64,000 nucleotides of DNA from Persicimonas caeni (GTDB taxonomy: Bacteria > Myxococcota_A > Bradymonadia > Bradymonadales > Bradymonadaceae): the NCBI RefSeq assembly GCF_006517175.1, contig NZ_CP041186.1:1639001-1703000 (forward strand), in the 5' to 3' direction. Shown here piece by piece: positions 41,202-50,106 of this stretch (positions are counted from its first letter, which is position 1; every line of letters begins with the position of its first letter). A program made the position numbers and the translations under genes. The notes under the pieces are model-generated. The model saw nothing but the letters and a program-made list of their open reading frames with translations, made no database searches and was not told where the DNA came from.

Positions 41202-42683
41202 CTACTCACCTCCGTCGGCCTGCAGCATCGCCGGCTCCAACTCGGGCGCTTTGTCGTCGCCGTCGTCGCCTGCGTCGTCGGCCTCGTCGTCGGAGTGGCG
41301 CTCGAAGCCCTTGCGGGTCATCTTGCCCCACGACTTCTCGCCGACCAGGTACTTGATGAGCCCGCGGATGCGGTACCACAGCGTCAGCTGGCGGTAGCCC
41401 AGGTTCTCGAGGACGGCGGCGGCCAGCAATTTGAGCCGCGGCTTGACGCCCTTGAACAGGTTGAAGCCCCAGTTGTCGATGACCAGCGCCTGAATCGACA
41501 TCAGCGCGCCCAGCCAGAAGGCGACGACCAGGAACAAGAGCGCGAATTTGACGTCGACGAAGCCAAATGACACGCCGGCGACGAACCAGAAGTAGCCGAA
41601 CATCTCGATGATCGGGCCGAACAGCTCGAACATCAGGTAAGCGGGGAACACGAACGTTCCCACAGGGCCGAATTTCGGGTTCAGGAACATCGACTTGTGC
41701 CGCCACATCGCGTCGGCCATGCCCCGGTGCCAGCGGTCGCGCTGGTTGCTCAGAAGCTCGAGGCTCTCGGGAGCCTCGGTGTAGGCGATGGGGTCGGAGA
41801 TGTGGACGACCTGGCGCGGCGGATCTTCTTGTTGGACGTGGCGCTGCAGCTTGACCACAAGCTCCATGTCCTCGCCGACCGAGTCGGACTCGTAGCCGCC
41901 GACTTCGACGACCGCCTCGCGGCTAAACAGCCCGAAGGCGCCCGAGATGATGAGGTTGCCGCCCAGGCGGTTGAGTCCCATGCGGCCGAATAGAAAGCCG
42001 CGCAGGTACTCGACAATTTGGAAGCGGGCGACCCAGGAGTCGGGCACGCCGACCTCCTGCAAGACCCCCTGCTTGAACTTGCAGCCGTTGGCCAGGCGCA
42101 CCGTGCCGCCCACGGCGACGACGCCCTGCGGGTCGTACAAATACGGCTCGACCATGCGCAAAAGCGCCTTGGGCGTGACGATGGTGTCGGCGTCCGCGCA
42201 GCAAATCAGCGGATAGCGCGACACGTTGATGCCCACGTTGAGCGCGTCGGCCTTGCCGCCGTTCTCCTTGTCGACCACGTACAGGCGCGCGTCCTTCTTG
42301 GACTGGTAGACCTGGCGCACCGGCTCGGTCTCGAGCTGGCGGCGCACGATCAAATCGACCGGCTCGAGGTCGAACTCCTCTTTGAGCCGCTCGAGGGTGG
42401 CGTCGGTGCTGCCGTCGTTGATGACGATGACCTGGTGCTGCGGGTACTCGAGCTGCAGAAACGCGCGCACCGAGTCGACGATCGTGGCCTCCTCGTTGAA
42501 GGCAGGCGCCAAGATCGAGATCGGCGGCGTACTCGTCTGCGAGAGCACCGACGCATCGAGTTCGGGTAATTGGGCGGCTTTTCGACGCGCGATCTCGAAA
42601 ATCGAGAAAAAGATCAACAAGCCGTAAAAGCCATTGAGCCCAATGAAATAGCACAGAACAAAAACATCGACCCATTCTCTCAT
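41202..42683 (-). CDS. Processive family-2 glycosyltransferase (EPS synthase)
   Basis: A 493-residue membrane glycosyltransferase of the BcsA/PgaC/hyaluronan-synthase type. The N-terminal membrane helix is residues 5-28. Catalytic motifs follow in order: 'VINDGSTDAT', 'CCADADTIV' (DxD), 'SVGEDMELVVKL' (the ED base) and 'QRDRWHRGM' (QxxRW, the mark of processive enzymes). Several membrane helices occupy 325-405, and the tail is acidic. It would polymerise a sugar nucleotide and extrude the chain. No PilZ domain is fused. It overlaps the HEAT gene by ATGA and is followed 3 bp later by the toroid lipoprotein, so coupled translation is likely. Confidence 0.92.
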   Translation of the reverse strand: MREWVDVFVLCYFIGLNGFYGLLIFFSIFEIARRKAAQLPELDASVLSQTSTPPISILAPAFNEEATIVDSVRAFLQLEYPQHQVIVINDGSTDATLERLKEEFDLEPVDLIVRRQLETEPVRQVYQSKKDARLYVVDKENGGKADALNVGINVSRYPLICCADADTIVTPKALLRMVEPYLYDPQGVVAVGGTVRLANGCKFKQGVLQEVGVPDSWVARFQIVEYLRGFLFGRMGLNRLGGNLIISGAFGLFSREAVVEVGGYESDSVGEDMELVVKLQRHVQQEDPPRQVVHISDPIAYTEAPESLELLSNQRDRWHRGMADAMWRHKSMFLNPKFGPVGTFVFPAYLMFELFGPIIEMFGYFWFVAGVSFGFVDVKFALLFLVVAFWLGALMSIQALVIDNWGFNLFKGVKPRLKLLAAAVLENLGYRQLTLWYRIRGLIKYLVGEKSWGKMTRKGFERHSDDEADDAGDDGDDKAPELEPAMLQADGGE

Positions 42684-43792
42684 GCCGGAGCACCTCGCGT
42701 CTGGAGGAACAATCGGTAACGCTGTAGCTCTTGGCCGGCCGACTCGGCGGCGTAGCGGTCGTCGGAATGCTCGGCCACGTGACCCAGCCGCTCGAGGCCG
42801 GACTCGCCGATCTCGCGAAGGGCCATGGCCGCGTCTTGGCGCACCCAGAAGGCGCGGTCTTTGAGCGCCTCGGCCAACGGCTCGATCGCGGCGGTCTCAC
42901 GCCGACGCCCCAGGGCTTTGGCGGCGCGCGCACGCACCTGCCAGGCCGGGTCGTCGAGCGCCTCGATGAGCCACTCGAGGCTCGATTCTTCGGGGAGGCT
43001 CGCCGCTGCGGCGCACGCGCCGATGCGCACCTCCATGTCGTCGGACTTGAAGGCTCGCTCGAGCGCGCCCAGCACCTCGCCCAGGCCCTGCTGGGCGGCG
43101 ACCATCAACAAGATGCGCCGCACCCGGCCCGACTCGAATTGCTGCCAGCGGGTAAAGACGTAGCGCAGCTGCTCGGTCGACAACTCCTCGAGCACCGCGT
43201 GCACCGGCGCCTCCATCATGGGCGTGCTCAGATCGAGGTCTTTGAGGATGGCCACGATATCTTCGGGTTGGCCCACCCGCGCCAGGGTCTGCGCGGCGAG
43301 GATGCGCGACAGGTAGTCGCTGTCGGCCTGCTCGAGGAGCACCTCGCGGTCGGCCTCGGTGGCGACCACGTACAGCCGGCGCATCGCCTCGAGGCGCTTG
43401 CGCTCACTCATCGAGCGCGCCTGCTGGTGGTCGTCGGCGGCGTAGCCGAACTCGTGGTACAGCTCGACGAGGGTGTCGTGCGAGCGCCCGCGCGTCTGCA
43501 ACAGGTAGTCGGCGACGAAATCGCGCACGAACTCGCGGGGGTGGTCCTGAGCGCGCTGCATCCACTGACGCAGCGCGTCGGGGTCCCCCAGCGCGTCGTA
43601 AAAGGGCTCTTCGAGCTCATCGAGGAAACGTTTGTGGGCGTACTCCTTGTGCAACTGGCGTCCCGACTGCACCCACAGCCATACGATCAGCGCTGCAACC
43701 AGCGCCATCTCGACAACAATGGCGATCATCAACCCCCGATACAGCGGATTTGCCCACAAAACGTTCCATAACTCCAAAACATACTCAGACAT
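42680..43792 (-). CDS. Membrane-anchored HEAT-repeat protein (EPS locus)
   Basis: A 370-residue protein with one N-terminal membrane helix (about residues 18-41), then a helical region and clear HEAT/PBS-type repeats: 'SDYLSRILAAQTLARVGQPEDIVAIL', 'SDDMEVRIGACAAAASLPEESSLEWL', 'PAWQVRARAAKALGRRRETAAIEPLA' and 'RAFWVRQDAAMALREIGE'. The repeats should be cytoplasmic and dock proteins. Being directly upstream of, and overlapping, the synthase gene suggests that it assembles or regulates the synthase complex. Confidence 0.85.
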   Translation of the reverse strand: MSEYVLELWNVLWANPLYRGLMIAIVVEMALVAALIVWLWVQSGRQLHKEYAHKRFLDELEEPFYDALGDPDALRQWMQRAQDHPREFVRDFVADYLLQTRGRSHDTLVELYHEFGYAADDHQQARSMSERKRLEAMRRLYVVATEADREVLLEQADSDYLSRILAAQTLARVGQPEDIVAILKDLDLSTPMMEAPVHAVLEELSTEQLRYVFTRWQQFESGRVRRILLMVAAQQGLGEVLGALERAFKSDDMEVRIGACAAAASLPEESSLEWLIEALDDPAWQVRARAAKALGRRRETAAIEPLAEALKDRAFWVRQDAAMALREIGESGLERLGHVAEHSDDRYAAESAGQELQRYRLFLQTRGAPA

Positions 43793-43839
43793 CAGTCCTC
43801 CCCTCAGTGGCCGCCATCAGAAACAACCAGCCGACTGCA

Positions 43840-44718
43840 TTATTGACCGGCGGCCGGGCGAACCAGCCGCGCGATGCGTGCCACCAAAATGTCCGGGTTG
43901 ACCGGCTTACTGACGAAGTCGTCGGCGCCCAACTCGAAAGCGCGCACCACCGACTCCTGTTGCCCTTCGGCGCTCAACACGACCATGTAGGGTCGCTTGG
44001 CCGCGGCGGCTCCCCCGAGCTCGCCGAGCAACTCGAATCCGTTCTTGAACGGAAGGTTTAAATCAAAGACCACCAAATCGAATTGACGTTTGGCCGCCCG
44101 GTCCAAGGCCTCGCGGCCGTCGTTGGCCTGGGTGACCGTCCAGCCGCGGCGCTCGAAGGCCGAGCGCAACACGCGGTGGATGATCTCCTCGTCGTCGACC
44201 ACCAGCACCGACAACGCCGCGTCGTCGACGGGCGCGCCGGCGGCCGTGGCGGCCAGGCTCGGCCCGCTGCCTCCGTCGTTGTGCACCGCCGAGGCGGCCT
44301 GCCGAGGCAGACTCGGCGGGCCCGGCCGCGTCCGGTTCAGGCGCAATTGCGCGCCCACCCGTGCGACCAACTCCGAAGGCACCACCGGCTCGAGCACGAA
44401 ATCGTCGATGCCCGCCTTGAACATGCGCCGGCGCATCTCCACGCTGCCATCGGCGGTGACCGCCACCAGCGGCACGGGTACCTCGGCGCGCCGGCGCAGC
44501 GTCTCGACAAATCGCTCGAGCGCGCCAGGCGCGGCCAAGCTGTCGGTGCTGCCGAGCACCAAGTCCGGCCGACGCGCCTCGAAGCGCTTCCACAGCGCCT
44601 CGGGGTGCTCGAACCGCTCGCATTGCGCGCCGACCTCGGCGAGGACCGACTCGAGTCGCTCCCCGCGCGTGTCCGCCCCCAAGACCCACACGAGTCGTCG
44701 CGACAGATCCTGCTGCAT
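43840..44718 (-). CDS. Double-receiver response regulator (first receiver degenerate)
   Basis: A 292-residue protein with two receiver domains and no output domain. The second (from 'LSVLVVDDEEIIHRVLRSAF') is canonical: acidic pair, Asp in 'DLVVFDLNLP', and Lys in 'DDFVSKPVNPD'. The first (from 'RLVWVLGADTRGERLESVL') keeps the fold but has 'DLVLGSTDS' where the phospho-Asp should be and 'DDFVLEPVVPSEL' with Glu for Lys. ATG 44718 follows GGGGAAG. It is the first gene of the EPS operon, 47 bp before the HEAT gene, so it probably adjusts synthesis by protein contact. The partner kinase is not here. Confidence 0.88.
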   Translation of the reverse strand: MQQDLSRRLVWVLGADTRGERLESVLAEVGAQCERFEHPEALWKRFEARRPDLVLGSTDSLAAPGALERFVETLRRRAEVPVPLVAVTADGSVEMRRRMFKAGIDDFVLEPVVPSELVARVGAQLRLNRTRPGPPSLPRQAASAVHNDGGSGPSLAATAAGAPVDDAALSVLVVDDEEIIHRVLRSAFERRGWTVTQANDGREALDRAAKRQFDLVVFDLNLPFKNGFELLGELGGAAAAKRPYMVVLSAEGQQESVVRAFELGADDFVSKPVNPDILVARIARLVRPAAGQ

Positions 44719-45025
44719 AAGTACTTCCCCGTTTGCATCGAAACCTTGCACTTGCGAAACATCACCACCCGGGCTGCATCGAACAACCTCAGTGACTTCT
44801 AACACCGGCCCACGCCCCATTTTCGCGTTCTACGCTGGACCAGACCGTCCCATGCCAACTCATTGAGCGCTCTTGCGAGGCGGTTAGAATTGGTCTCAGA
44901 CGGATGAATCATCACTGAAGCCAACTGCTTTGGCCTTATCGGGGGCTGCTATGAAATCTAATCATTTCTGTGGTGCGTCCACGCACTGCGCTGGTTTTTC
45001 CACAGTTTTGATGGGTGGATCTTCA
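44719..45025. promoter_or_regulatory. Divergent regulatory region of the EPS locus
   Basis: About 300 bp between the response-regulator start and the glycoside-hydrolase-like start. TGCATCGAA occurs twice, near 44734 and 44776, as a direct repeat about 42 bp apart. No sigma-54 box is convincing. The region should contain promoters for both transcription units. Confidence 0.45.
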
Positions 45026-47446
45026 ATGACGCGAAAACCTAATGAATGCGATCAGACGCCGGCTCGGCGCACTTCACCTCATCATCGGGCCAGCCGGTGG
45101 TGGATCAGCCTTGTAGTGCTGGTGCTGGTGGGACTGGTCGGCTGTGAGGACGTCAATCCCGACGACCCCTCGACCATCAACAACCAACCGGGCCAAACGG
45201 ACGGGCCCGACGCCGGCCCCACCGCGCCGTCCGACCCGTGCGGGGGCGAACAGATCTGCGTGCTCAGCGACGAGCCGGAGACCTCCGGGCCGCGGGTGCC
45301 CTACTCGACCAACAGCGATTACGTGACCGTGCGCACCGGCTCGGGCTACCGGCCCATCTTCATGAAGGGCGTCAACCTGGGGGTGGGCGTGCCGGGCACC
45401 CGCGCCGGCCACCTGGCCGCCACTCGCGAGCAATACGCCAAGTGGTTCGACCAGATGACCGACATGGGCGTAAACACCCTGCGCATCTACACGCTGCACT
45501 ACCCGCGCTTTTATGAGGCGCTGGCCGAACACAACCGGGAGAACCCCGACAATCCGCTGTACATCTTGCACGGCATCTGGCTGCACGAGGAGTTTGAGGG
45601 ACTCGATTTGCTCGAAGACGGCTTTCGCAACAATATCCGCGAGATCGTCGACTGCACCCACGGCAACTGCCACATCAATCACCGCTACGGCAAAGCCTAC
45701 GGCACCTACGAGACCGACATCTCCCAGTGGATCATGGCCTGGATCATCGGCCGGGAGGTCAACCCCGAGGAGATCGAGCTGACCAACGAGCATATGGACG
45801 GCCAGACGAGCTGGGAGGGGGCGCATGTGCGCGTCACCGACGCCCAACCCTCCGAGGTGTGGTGGGCCCAACAGGTCGACTACCTCATCGATTACGAGCT
45901 CAACGGCGGCGAGAACTCCAGCGGCTACAACCAGACGCGCCCCATCAGCGTGTCGAGTTGGCCGACGCTCGATCCGCTGAACCACCCCACCGAGACCGAA
46001 GACTTCTCCTCGGAGGACATCAACAGCTTCGACATGCTCGCCCTGGAGGCCAAAGACGCCCCGGGCGGCTTCTTCGCCACCTTCCACGCCTATCCGTACT
46101 ACCCCGACTACATCGTCGACGACCCCGACTACCGCCAGTCGGCCGACGCCCAGGGGCCGAACTCGTATCTGGGGTATTTGACCGACCTGAAGAGCCACTA
46201 CGCCGACATGCCCCTGTATATCGGTGAGACGGGCGTCTCCTCGAGCTGGGGCTCGGCGCACTGGGGTTACGAGAATATGGACCACGGCGGACACACCGAG
46301 GTCGAGCAGGGAGAAGTCGGCGCCCGACTCTTTCGCACCGTGCACGACACGAACTGTGCCGGCGGCGCACTCTTTGCCTGGATCGACGAGTGGTGGAAAC
46401 CGACCTGGATCAGCGACCCGCGCGGCTCGGACGCCGAGCGCCGCCCGTTCTGGCACAACGTGACCGCCGCCGAGCAGAACTTCGGACTCATCGGCTTCGA
46501 CGTCGCCGAGCCCGCCTGGGAAGACGGCGTGACCACCGAAGGCAGCGGCTTTGTCGAGAGCGCCACGGTCATCCACGACGTCGCCTATTTCCACGTGCGC
46601 CTGCAGACCAGCGGTAGACTGAGCAGCAACCAGAAGCTGATTATCGGCTTCGACACCTACGGAAGCGAGGCCAGCGGCCAGTTCGACGAGGAATTGGGCG
46701 AGTCGACCCTGCCCGTCTTCGGGGCGCTGGGCGAGGAGTCACGCAAAGTGGTCGACGTGAGCGTCCCCGCCGAGGGGCCGACCACCCAAAACCGCAACGA
46801 GTTCGCCCTGATGCTCGACGGCACCAACTCGGCCAACATGATGGTGACCACCGCCTACGATAGCTTCCGCATCTGGTACGGCGCCCGCTTCGCCAACGGC
46901 CAGTTGTTCCAGTCCACCCAGACCGACGGTGTGCCCTGGAAGCTGGTGCGCTGGCTCAACAGCCAGGAGCACGGGGTCAAAGACGAGCAGGGCAACCCCG
47001 ACTCGGAGTTGTGGTTCGAGGAGACCGTCCACGAAATCGGCCGGCTCACGATCCGCCGCGCCGACGAGCAGGCGACCAGCCACGACGCGGTGGTCGTCCA
47101 CGACGACCGCATCGACATTCGCATCCCGTGGACGCTGCTCAACGTGACCGACCCGAGCAAGCTCAAGGTGTTGCACGCCAGCCCCAACGCCATTCGCAAA
47201 AAGAGCCCGCAGCACGCCGAGACCCGGGGCATCGCCATCAGCGTCGCCGACGAGAACAGCGTGCTCTTCGAGACCGAGCGCTACCGCTGGGAGCCCTGGG
47301 GGGTCCACGAGGATATCAACGACATCTACGGCTATCCGGTCGACGAGGAGACCGGCACGATCGACTGGATCGAGTACGAGCGGGACAAGCCGGCGCTGTC
47401 GATCTTCGGGGATGCGTTGAAGGATTTGCCGTACTGGATGGATTGA
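45026..47446 (+). CDS. Glycoside-hydrolase-like lipoprotein (clan GH-A-type barrel)
   Basis: An 806-residue lipoprotein. 'WWISLVVLVLVGLVGC' is the signal, then an acidic linker. The barrel domain begins 'YRPIFMKGVNLGVGVPG' and continues 'QYAKWFDQMTDMGVNTLRIYTLHYPRFYEAL' and 'IMAWIIGREVNPEEI', and has the probable nucleophile Glu in 'MPLYIGETGVSSSWG', the layout of GH2/GH5-like clan A hydrolases. The last 290 residues are a beta-rich domain. It faces the EPS operon across a shared promoter region and may trim or release that polymer. The start is uncertain: ATG 44951 and 45011 are also in frame. Family-level assignment is not possible by eye. Confidence 0.78.
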   Translation: MTRKPNECDQTPARRTSPHHRASRWWISLVVLVLVGLVGCEDVNPDDPSTINNQPGQTDGPDAGPTAPSDPCGGEQICVLSDEPETSGPRVPYSTNSDYVTVRTGSGYRPIFMKGVNLGVGVPGTRAGHLAATREQYAKWFDQMTDMGVNTLRIYTLHYPRFYEALAEHNRENPDNPLYILHGIWLHEEFEGLDLLEDGFRNNIREIVDCTHGNCHINHRYGKAYGTYETDISQWIMAWIIGREVNPEEIELTNEHMDGQTSWEGAHVRVTDAQPSEVWWAQQVDYLIDYELNGGENSSGYNQTRPISVSSWPTLDPLNHPTETEDFSSEDINSFDMLALEAKDAPGGFFATFHAYPYYPDYIVDDPDYRQSADAQGPNSYLGYLTDLKSHYADMPLYIGETGVSSSWGSAHWGYENMDHGGHTEVEQGEVGARLFRTVHDTNCAGGALFAWIDEWWKPTWISDPRGSDAERRPFWHNVTAAEQNFGLIGFDVAEPAWEDGVTTEGSGFVESATVIHDVAYFHVRLQTSGRLSSNQKLIIGFDTYGSEASGQFDEELGESTLPVFGALGEESRKVVDVSVPAEGPTTQNRNEFALMLDGTNSANMMVTTAYDSFRIWYGARFANGQLFQSTQTDGVPWKLVRWLNSQEHGVKDEQGNPDSELWFEETVHEIGRLTIRRADEQATSHDAVVVHDDRIDIRIPWTLLNVTDPSKLKVLHASPNAIRKKSPQHAETRGIAISVADENSVLFETERYRWEPWGVHEDINDIYGYPVDEETGTIDWIEYERDKPALSIFGDALKDLPYWMD

Positions 47447-47472
47447 GTGGAGTTGCGCGGAGTGTAGGCAAT

Positions 47473-47501
47473 GGGTTGCCGGGGCGTCGCCCCGGCAACC
47501 C
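47473..47501. terminator. Perfect hairpin between convergent genes
   Basis: GGGTTGCCGGGGC-gtc-GCCCCGGCAACCC, a 13 bp perfect stem just after the hydrolase-like gene and before the stop of the next, convergent gene. There is no T run on either side. It is likely a bidirectional transcription barrier. Confidence 0.6.
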
Positions 47502-47508
47502 AAACACC

Positions 47509-48132
47509 TCAATTCCTCGCCTCCTTCACCCCGCCTCCCGTGAACAACAACCGCACCGCCGGCACCTCATCTTCGGCCACCTTCAGATAGTCGACGATGA
47601 CGTCGCTGCTGACCCCACCGGCGCGTTTGATCATGTCGAGGTCATAGGGCTGATAGTCCCTGCGATACCGCGACGTGTTCGCCCGAATGACACTATCCCC
47701 GATGGCTCGCGCGTGCAGCGACAGGTACATCGCCACCGCGTAGTGCTCGTCTTGGAGCGCTCGGCGCGAAGCGGCCTGGTAGACGAGCGCTCGCCGGTAT
47801 TTGTAACGCTGGCGTTGGCCGGTCAGCGCCACGCGATGCGCCGTGGTCAACACCGCCGCGGTCGCAAAGATCTCGCGCTGGACCACCGACAACTTGCCCT
47901 GCGGAAAGGTCTCGGCAAACGCCTTTTGCGCCACGTCCTCGAACGCCTCCTGAACGTCGAGCGCGGTCGAGGCCGTCTGTTCGACCTCGGGGGTCTGCAA
48001 CGGCGCGTCCGCCACGTGCGGCCCATCCTCTCGCTCCGCTGCGTTATTCTCCGCTGCGGCGCCGGCCAAGCCCAATAACATCGTCCCGGCGAACGCCGCC
48101 CCCGATAGCCACTTGAGATAAGTGCGTCTCAT
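47509..48132 (-). CDS. Hypothetical exported protein
   Basis: A 207-residue protein with a signal peptide ('AAFAGTMLLGLAGAAAE'), a polar linker and a helical remainder rich in Ala, Arg and Tyr ('QREIFATAAVLTTAHRVALTGQRQRYKYRRALVYQAASRRAL'). I recognise no family. The gene ends 8 bp from a strong hairpin and converges on the hydrolase-like gene. Confidence 0.65.
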   Translation of the reverse strand: MRRTYLKWLSGAAFAGTMLLGLAGAAAENNAAEREDGPHVADAPLQTPEVEQTASTALDVQEAFEDVAQKAFAETFPQGKLSVVQREIFATAAVLTTAHRVALTGQRQRYKYRRALVYQAASRRALQDEHYAVAMYLSLHARAIGDSVIRANTSRYRRDYQPYDLDMIKRAGGVSSDVIVDYLKVAEDEVPAVRLLFTGGGVKEARN

Positions 48133-48268
48133 CGTCTCCCCCTCTTTTCCAGGTCACTGCACGGTCACCATACATGTAAGAGTGTGTGCCCAAACATCTC
48201 ACCAACGCACACACATGGCCGAAGATCGACACGGGGGGAGAAGAAGACAACGCATGGGGCGACGGGAA

Positions 48269-49870
48269 TCAACGCACGCCGTGCATCCACTTTTTGAGGA
48301 TCGGGGTCATCATCGCGCACACCACACCGACCACGATGGCGATAATCGCGATCGTCTGGAACACGTCGGTGTAGATGGGCAGCGTGTCGGCCGGGCCGAG
48401 TTCTTTGACGTCGACGCCCTCGGGCGGGCTGGCCAGCTTGGCGAAGAGCGCGGCGATATAGTGGGCGAACGAACTCGACAAAAACCAGGCGCCCATGACC
48501 GCGCCGACGAGCTTCTTGGGGGCCAGTTGCGTGACCTTAGAGAGGCCGACCGGAGACAGCGACAGCTCACCGGTGGTGTGCAACAGGTAGCCGAGCATCA
48601 AAAAGACGACCGGCACCAGCCCGTCATCGCCGGCGAAAGTGGCGCCGGCGACGATGACCGCAAAACCCAGCCCCAGTTGGATGAGACCGAGGCTGAACTT
48701 GATCGGCGTGGACGGCTCGAGGTTCTTCTTTTCGAGCTTCTGCCACATCCACGCAAAGACCGGGGCGAGCAGGATGATGTAGGCAGGGTTGACGCTCTGG
48801 AACCACGAGGCGGGGACTTCCCAGCCCAAGATCATCCGGTCGATATTGCGCTCGGCGTACAGCGTCAGCGAGCTTCCGGCCTGCTCGAAGAATGCCCAGA
48901 AGGTCGTGGTGAACAAAATGAGCACCAGGATGACGAAGATGCGGTCGCGCTGGACCCTGTCCGACTTGAACGCCACCACAAGCATCCCGGCGAGCACGAC
49001 CAGGCCGAGCACGCCCAGCAACAAGCTCATGATCCCCTGGGCGGTGACCACGAAGGCGACCACGGGCACGGCCAAAAACGAGCCGATATAGATGGCGTGG
49101 GACATCTTGAGGCCGGGAAGCACGTTCTTCTCGAGCTTCTCGGGATCCTCCGGCTCGCCCATGCCGTACAGCAAGTCCTGAAAGTAGAGGAACAGGATCA
49201 GGCCGAGCGTCATGCCGACGCCGGCCAGCCCGAAGCCGTAGTGCCAGCCGTAGGTCTCGCCGAGATAACCGCAGGTCAACGGCGCCAAAAACGCGCCGAT
49301 ATTGATGCCCATGTAGAAGATGGTGAAGCCGCCGTCGCGCTTGGCGTCGTCGGCGTCCTCGTCGTCGTACAGCCGACCGACCAAGCTCGAGATATTGGGC
49401 TTGAAGAAGCCGTTGCCGAGGATCAACAGCGCCAAGGCCGAGTACAAAAACCAGGTGGTGTCGAGGGTAAACTCGAAGCCACCCAGAGCCACCTGCAGCA
49501 TATTGTCGTCGAGCGGGGTCGCCGCCGAGCCCAGAAGCCAGGCCAGCGTCGACTGGTCGAAGGCCATGGCGAAGTGGCCAAAGACCATCAGCACCCCGCC
49601 GAGTACGATGGCGCGCTTGAAGCCGAGCAGGCGGTCGGCGATCAGCCCGCCGATGATAGGGGTGGCGTACACCAGCGCGCCGTAAGCGCCGTAGATGCCG
49701 TAGGAGAAATCGTCGCCGAACAACAACTCCTGGGTCATGTACAGAACCAGAAGCGCCCGCATACCGTAAAAGCTGAATCGCTCCCACAACTCGGTGAGAA
49801 ACAACACGAAAAGGCCGGCCGGGTGGCCCAAGAATTGTTTGCGTTCTTCTGCTCGACTCGCGTCCGCCAT
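48269..49870 (-). CDS. POT/PTR family proton-dependent peptide transporter
   Basis: A 533-residue major-facilitator protein with 12-14 membrane helices. The POT signature is at the start: 'FLTELWERFSFYGMRALLVLYM' (ExxERFxYYG), then 'GALVYATPIIGGLIADRLLGFKRAIVLGG' and 'NIGAFLAPLTCGYLGETYGWHYGFGLAGVGM'. It imports di- and tripeptides with protons across the inner membrane. It is slightly longer than E. coli DtpA owing to a loop around residues 220-245. It is divergent from the AbgT-type gene, and both suggest use of peptide-like nutrients. Confidence 0.93.
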   Translation of the reverse strand: MADASRAEERKQFLGHPAGLFVLFLTELWERFSFYGMRALLVLYMTQELLFGDDFSYGIYGAYGALVYATPIIGGLIADRLLGFKRAIVLGGVLMVFGHFAMAFDQSTLAWLLGSAATPLDDNMLQVALGGFEFTLDTTWFLYSALALLILGNGFFKPNISSLVGRLYDDEDADDAKRDGGFTIFYMGINIGAFLAPLTCGYLGETYGWHYGFGLAGVGMTLGLILFLYFQDLLYGMGEPEDPEKLEKNVLPGLKMSHAIYIGSFLAVPVVAFVVTAQGIMSLLLGVLGLVVLAGMLVVAFKSDRVQRDRIFVILVLILFTTTFWAFFEQAGSSLTLYAERNIDRMILGWEVPASWFQSVNPAYIILLAPVFAWMWQKLEKKNLEPSTPIKFSLGLIQLGLGFAVIVAGATFAGDDGLVPVVFLMLGYLLHTTGELSLSPVGLSKVTQLAPKKLVGAVMGAWFLSSSFAHYIAALFAKLASPPEGVDVKELGPADTLPIYTDVFQTIAIIAIVVGVVCAMMTPILKKWMHGVR

Positions 49871-50106
49871 GAGCGACCACTCCTAAAAAGGCTCGATTCC
49901 ACAACCGGTTAGAACTCTCACCGGCCCTTGCGGCGTGCCTTCAAGTAGGGGATAAATCCGTGGTCGGCAAGCCTCGACTTGGGGTTTTGGCTCGAGCAAG
50001 GTATATCGAAGCCCTCCAATTTTTCATGACTCCGGCGAGCGCAGTTCGGTAAAGAGAGTCCGACGCGCACGCAGACGATCGACGACGACGAACCAGCGAG
50101 AAACCC

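Noticed and set aside
44734-44790. Sigma-54 promoter for the EPS operon
   Set aside because: TTGCAC-type fragments occur, but no GG/GC pair at the required spacing.
48122-49912. 596-residue plus-strand ORF opposite the POT transporter
   Set aside because: Its His/Gln/Asp-rich composition is typical of the antisense of a membrane protein gene; no motif or ribosome-binding site.
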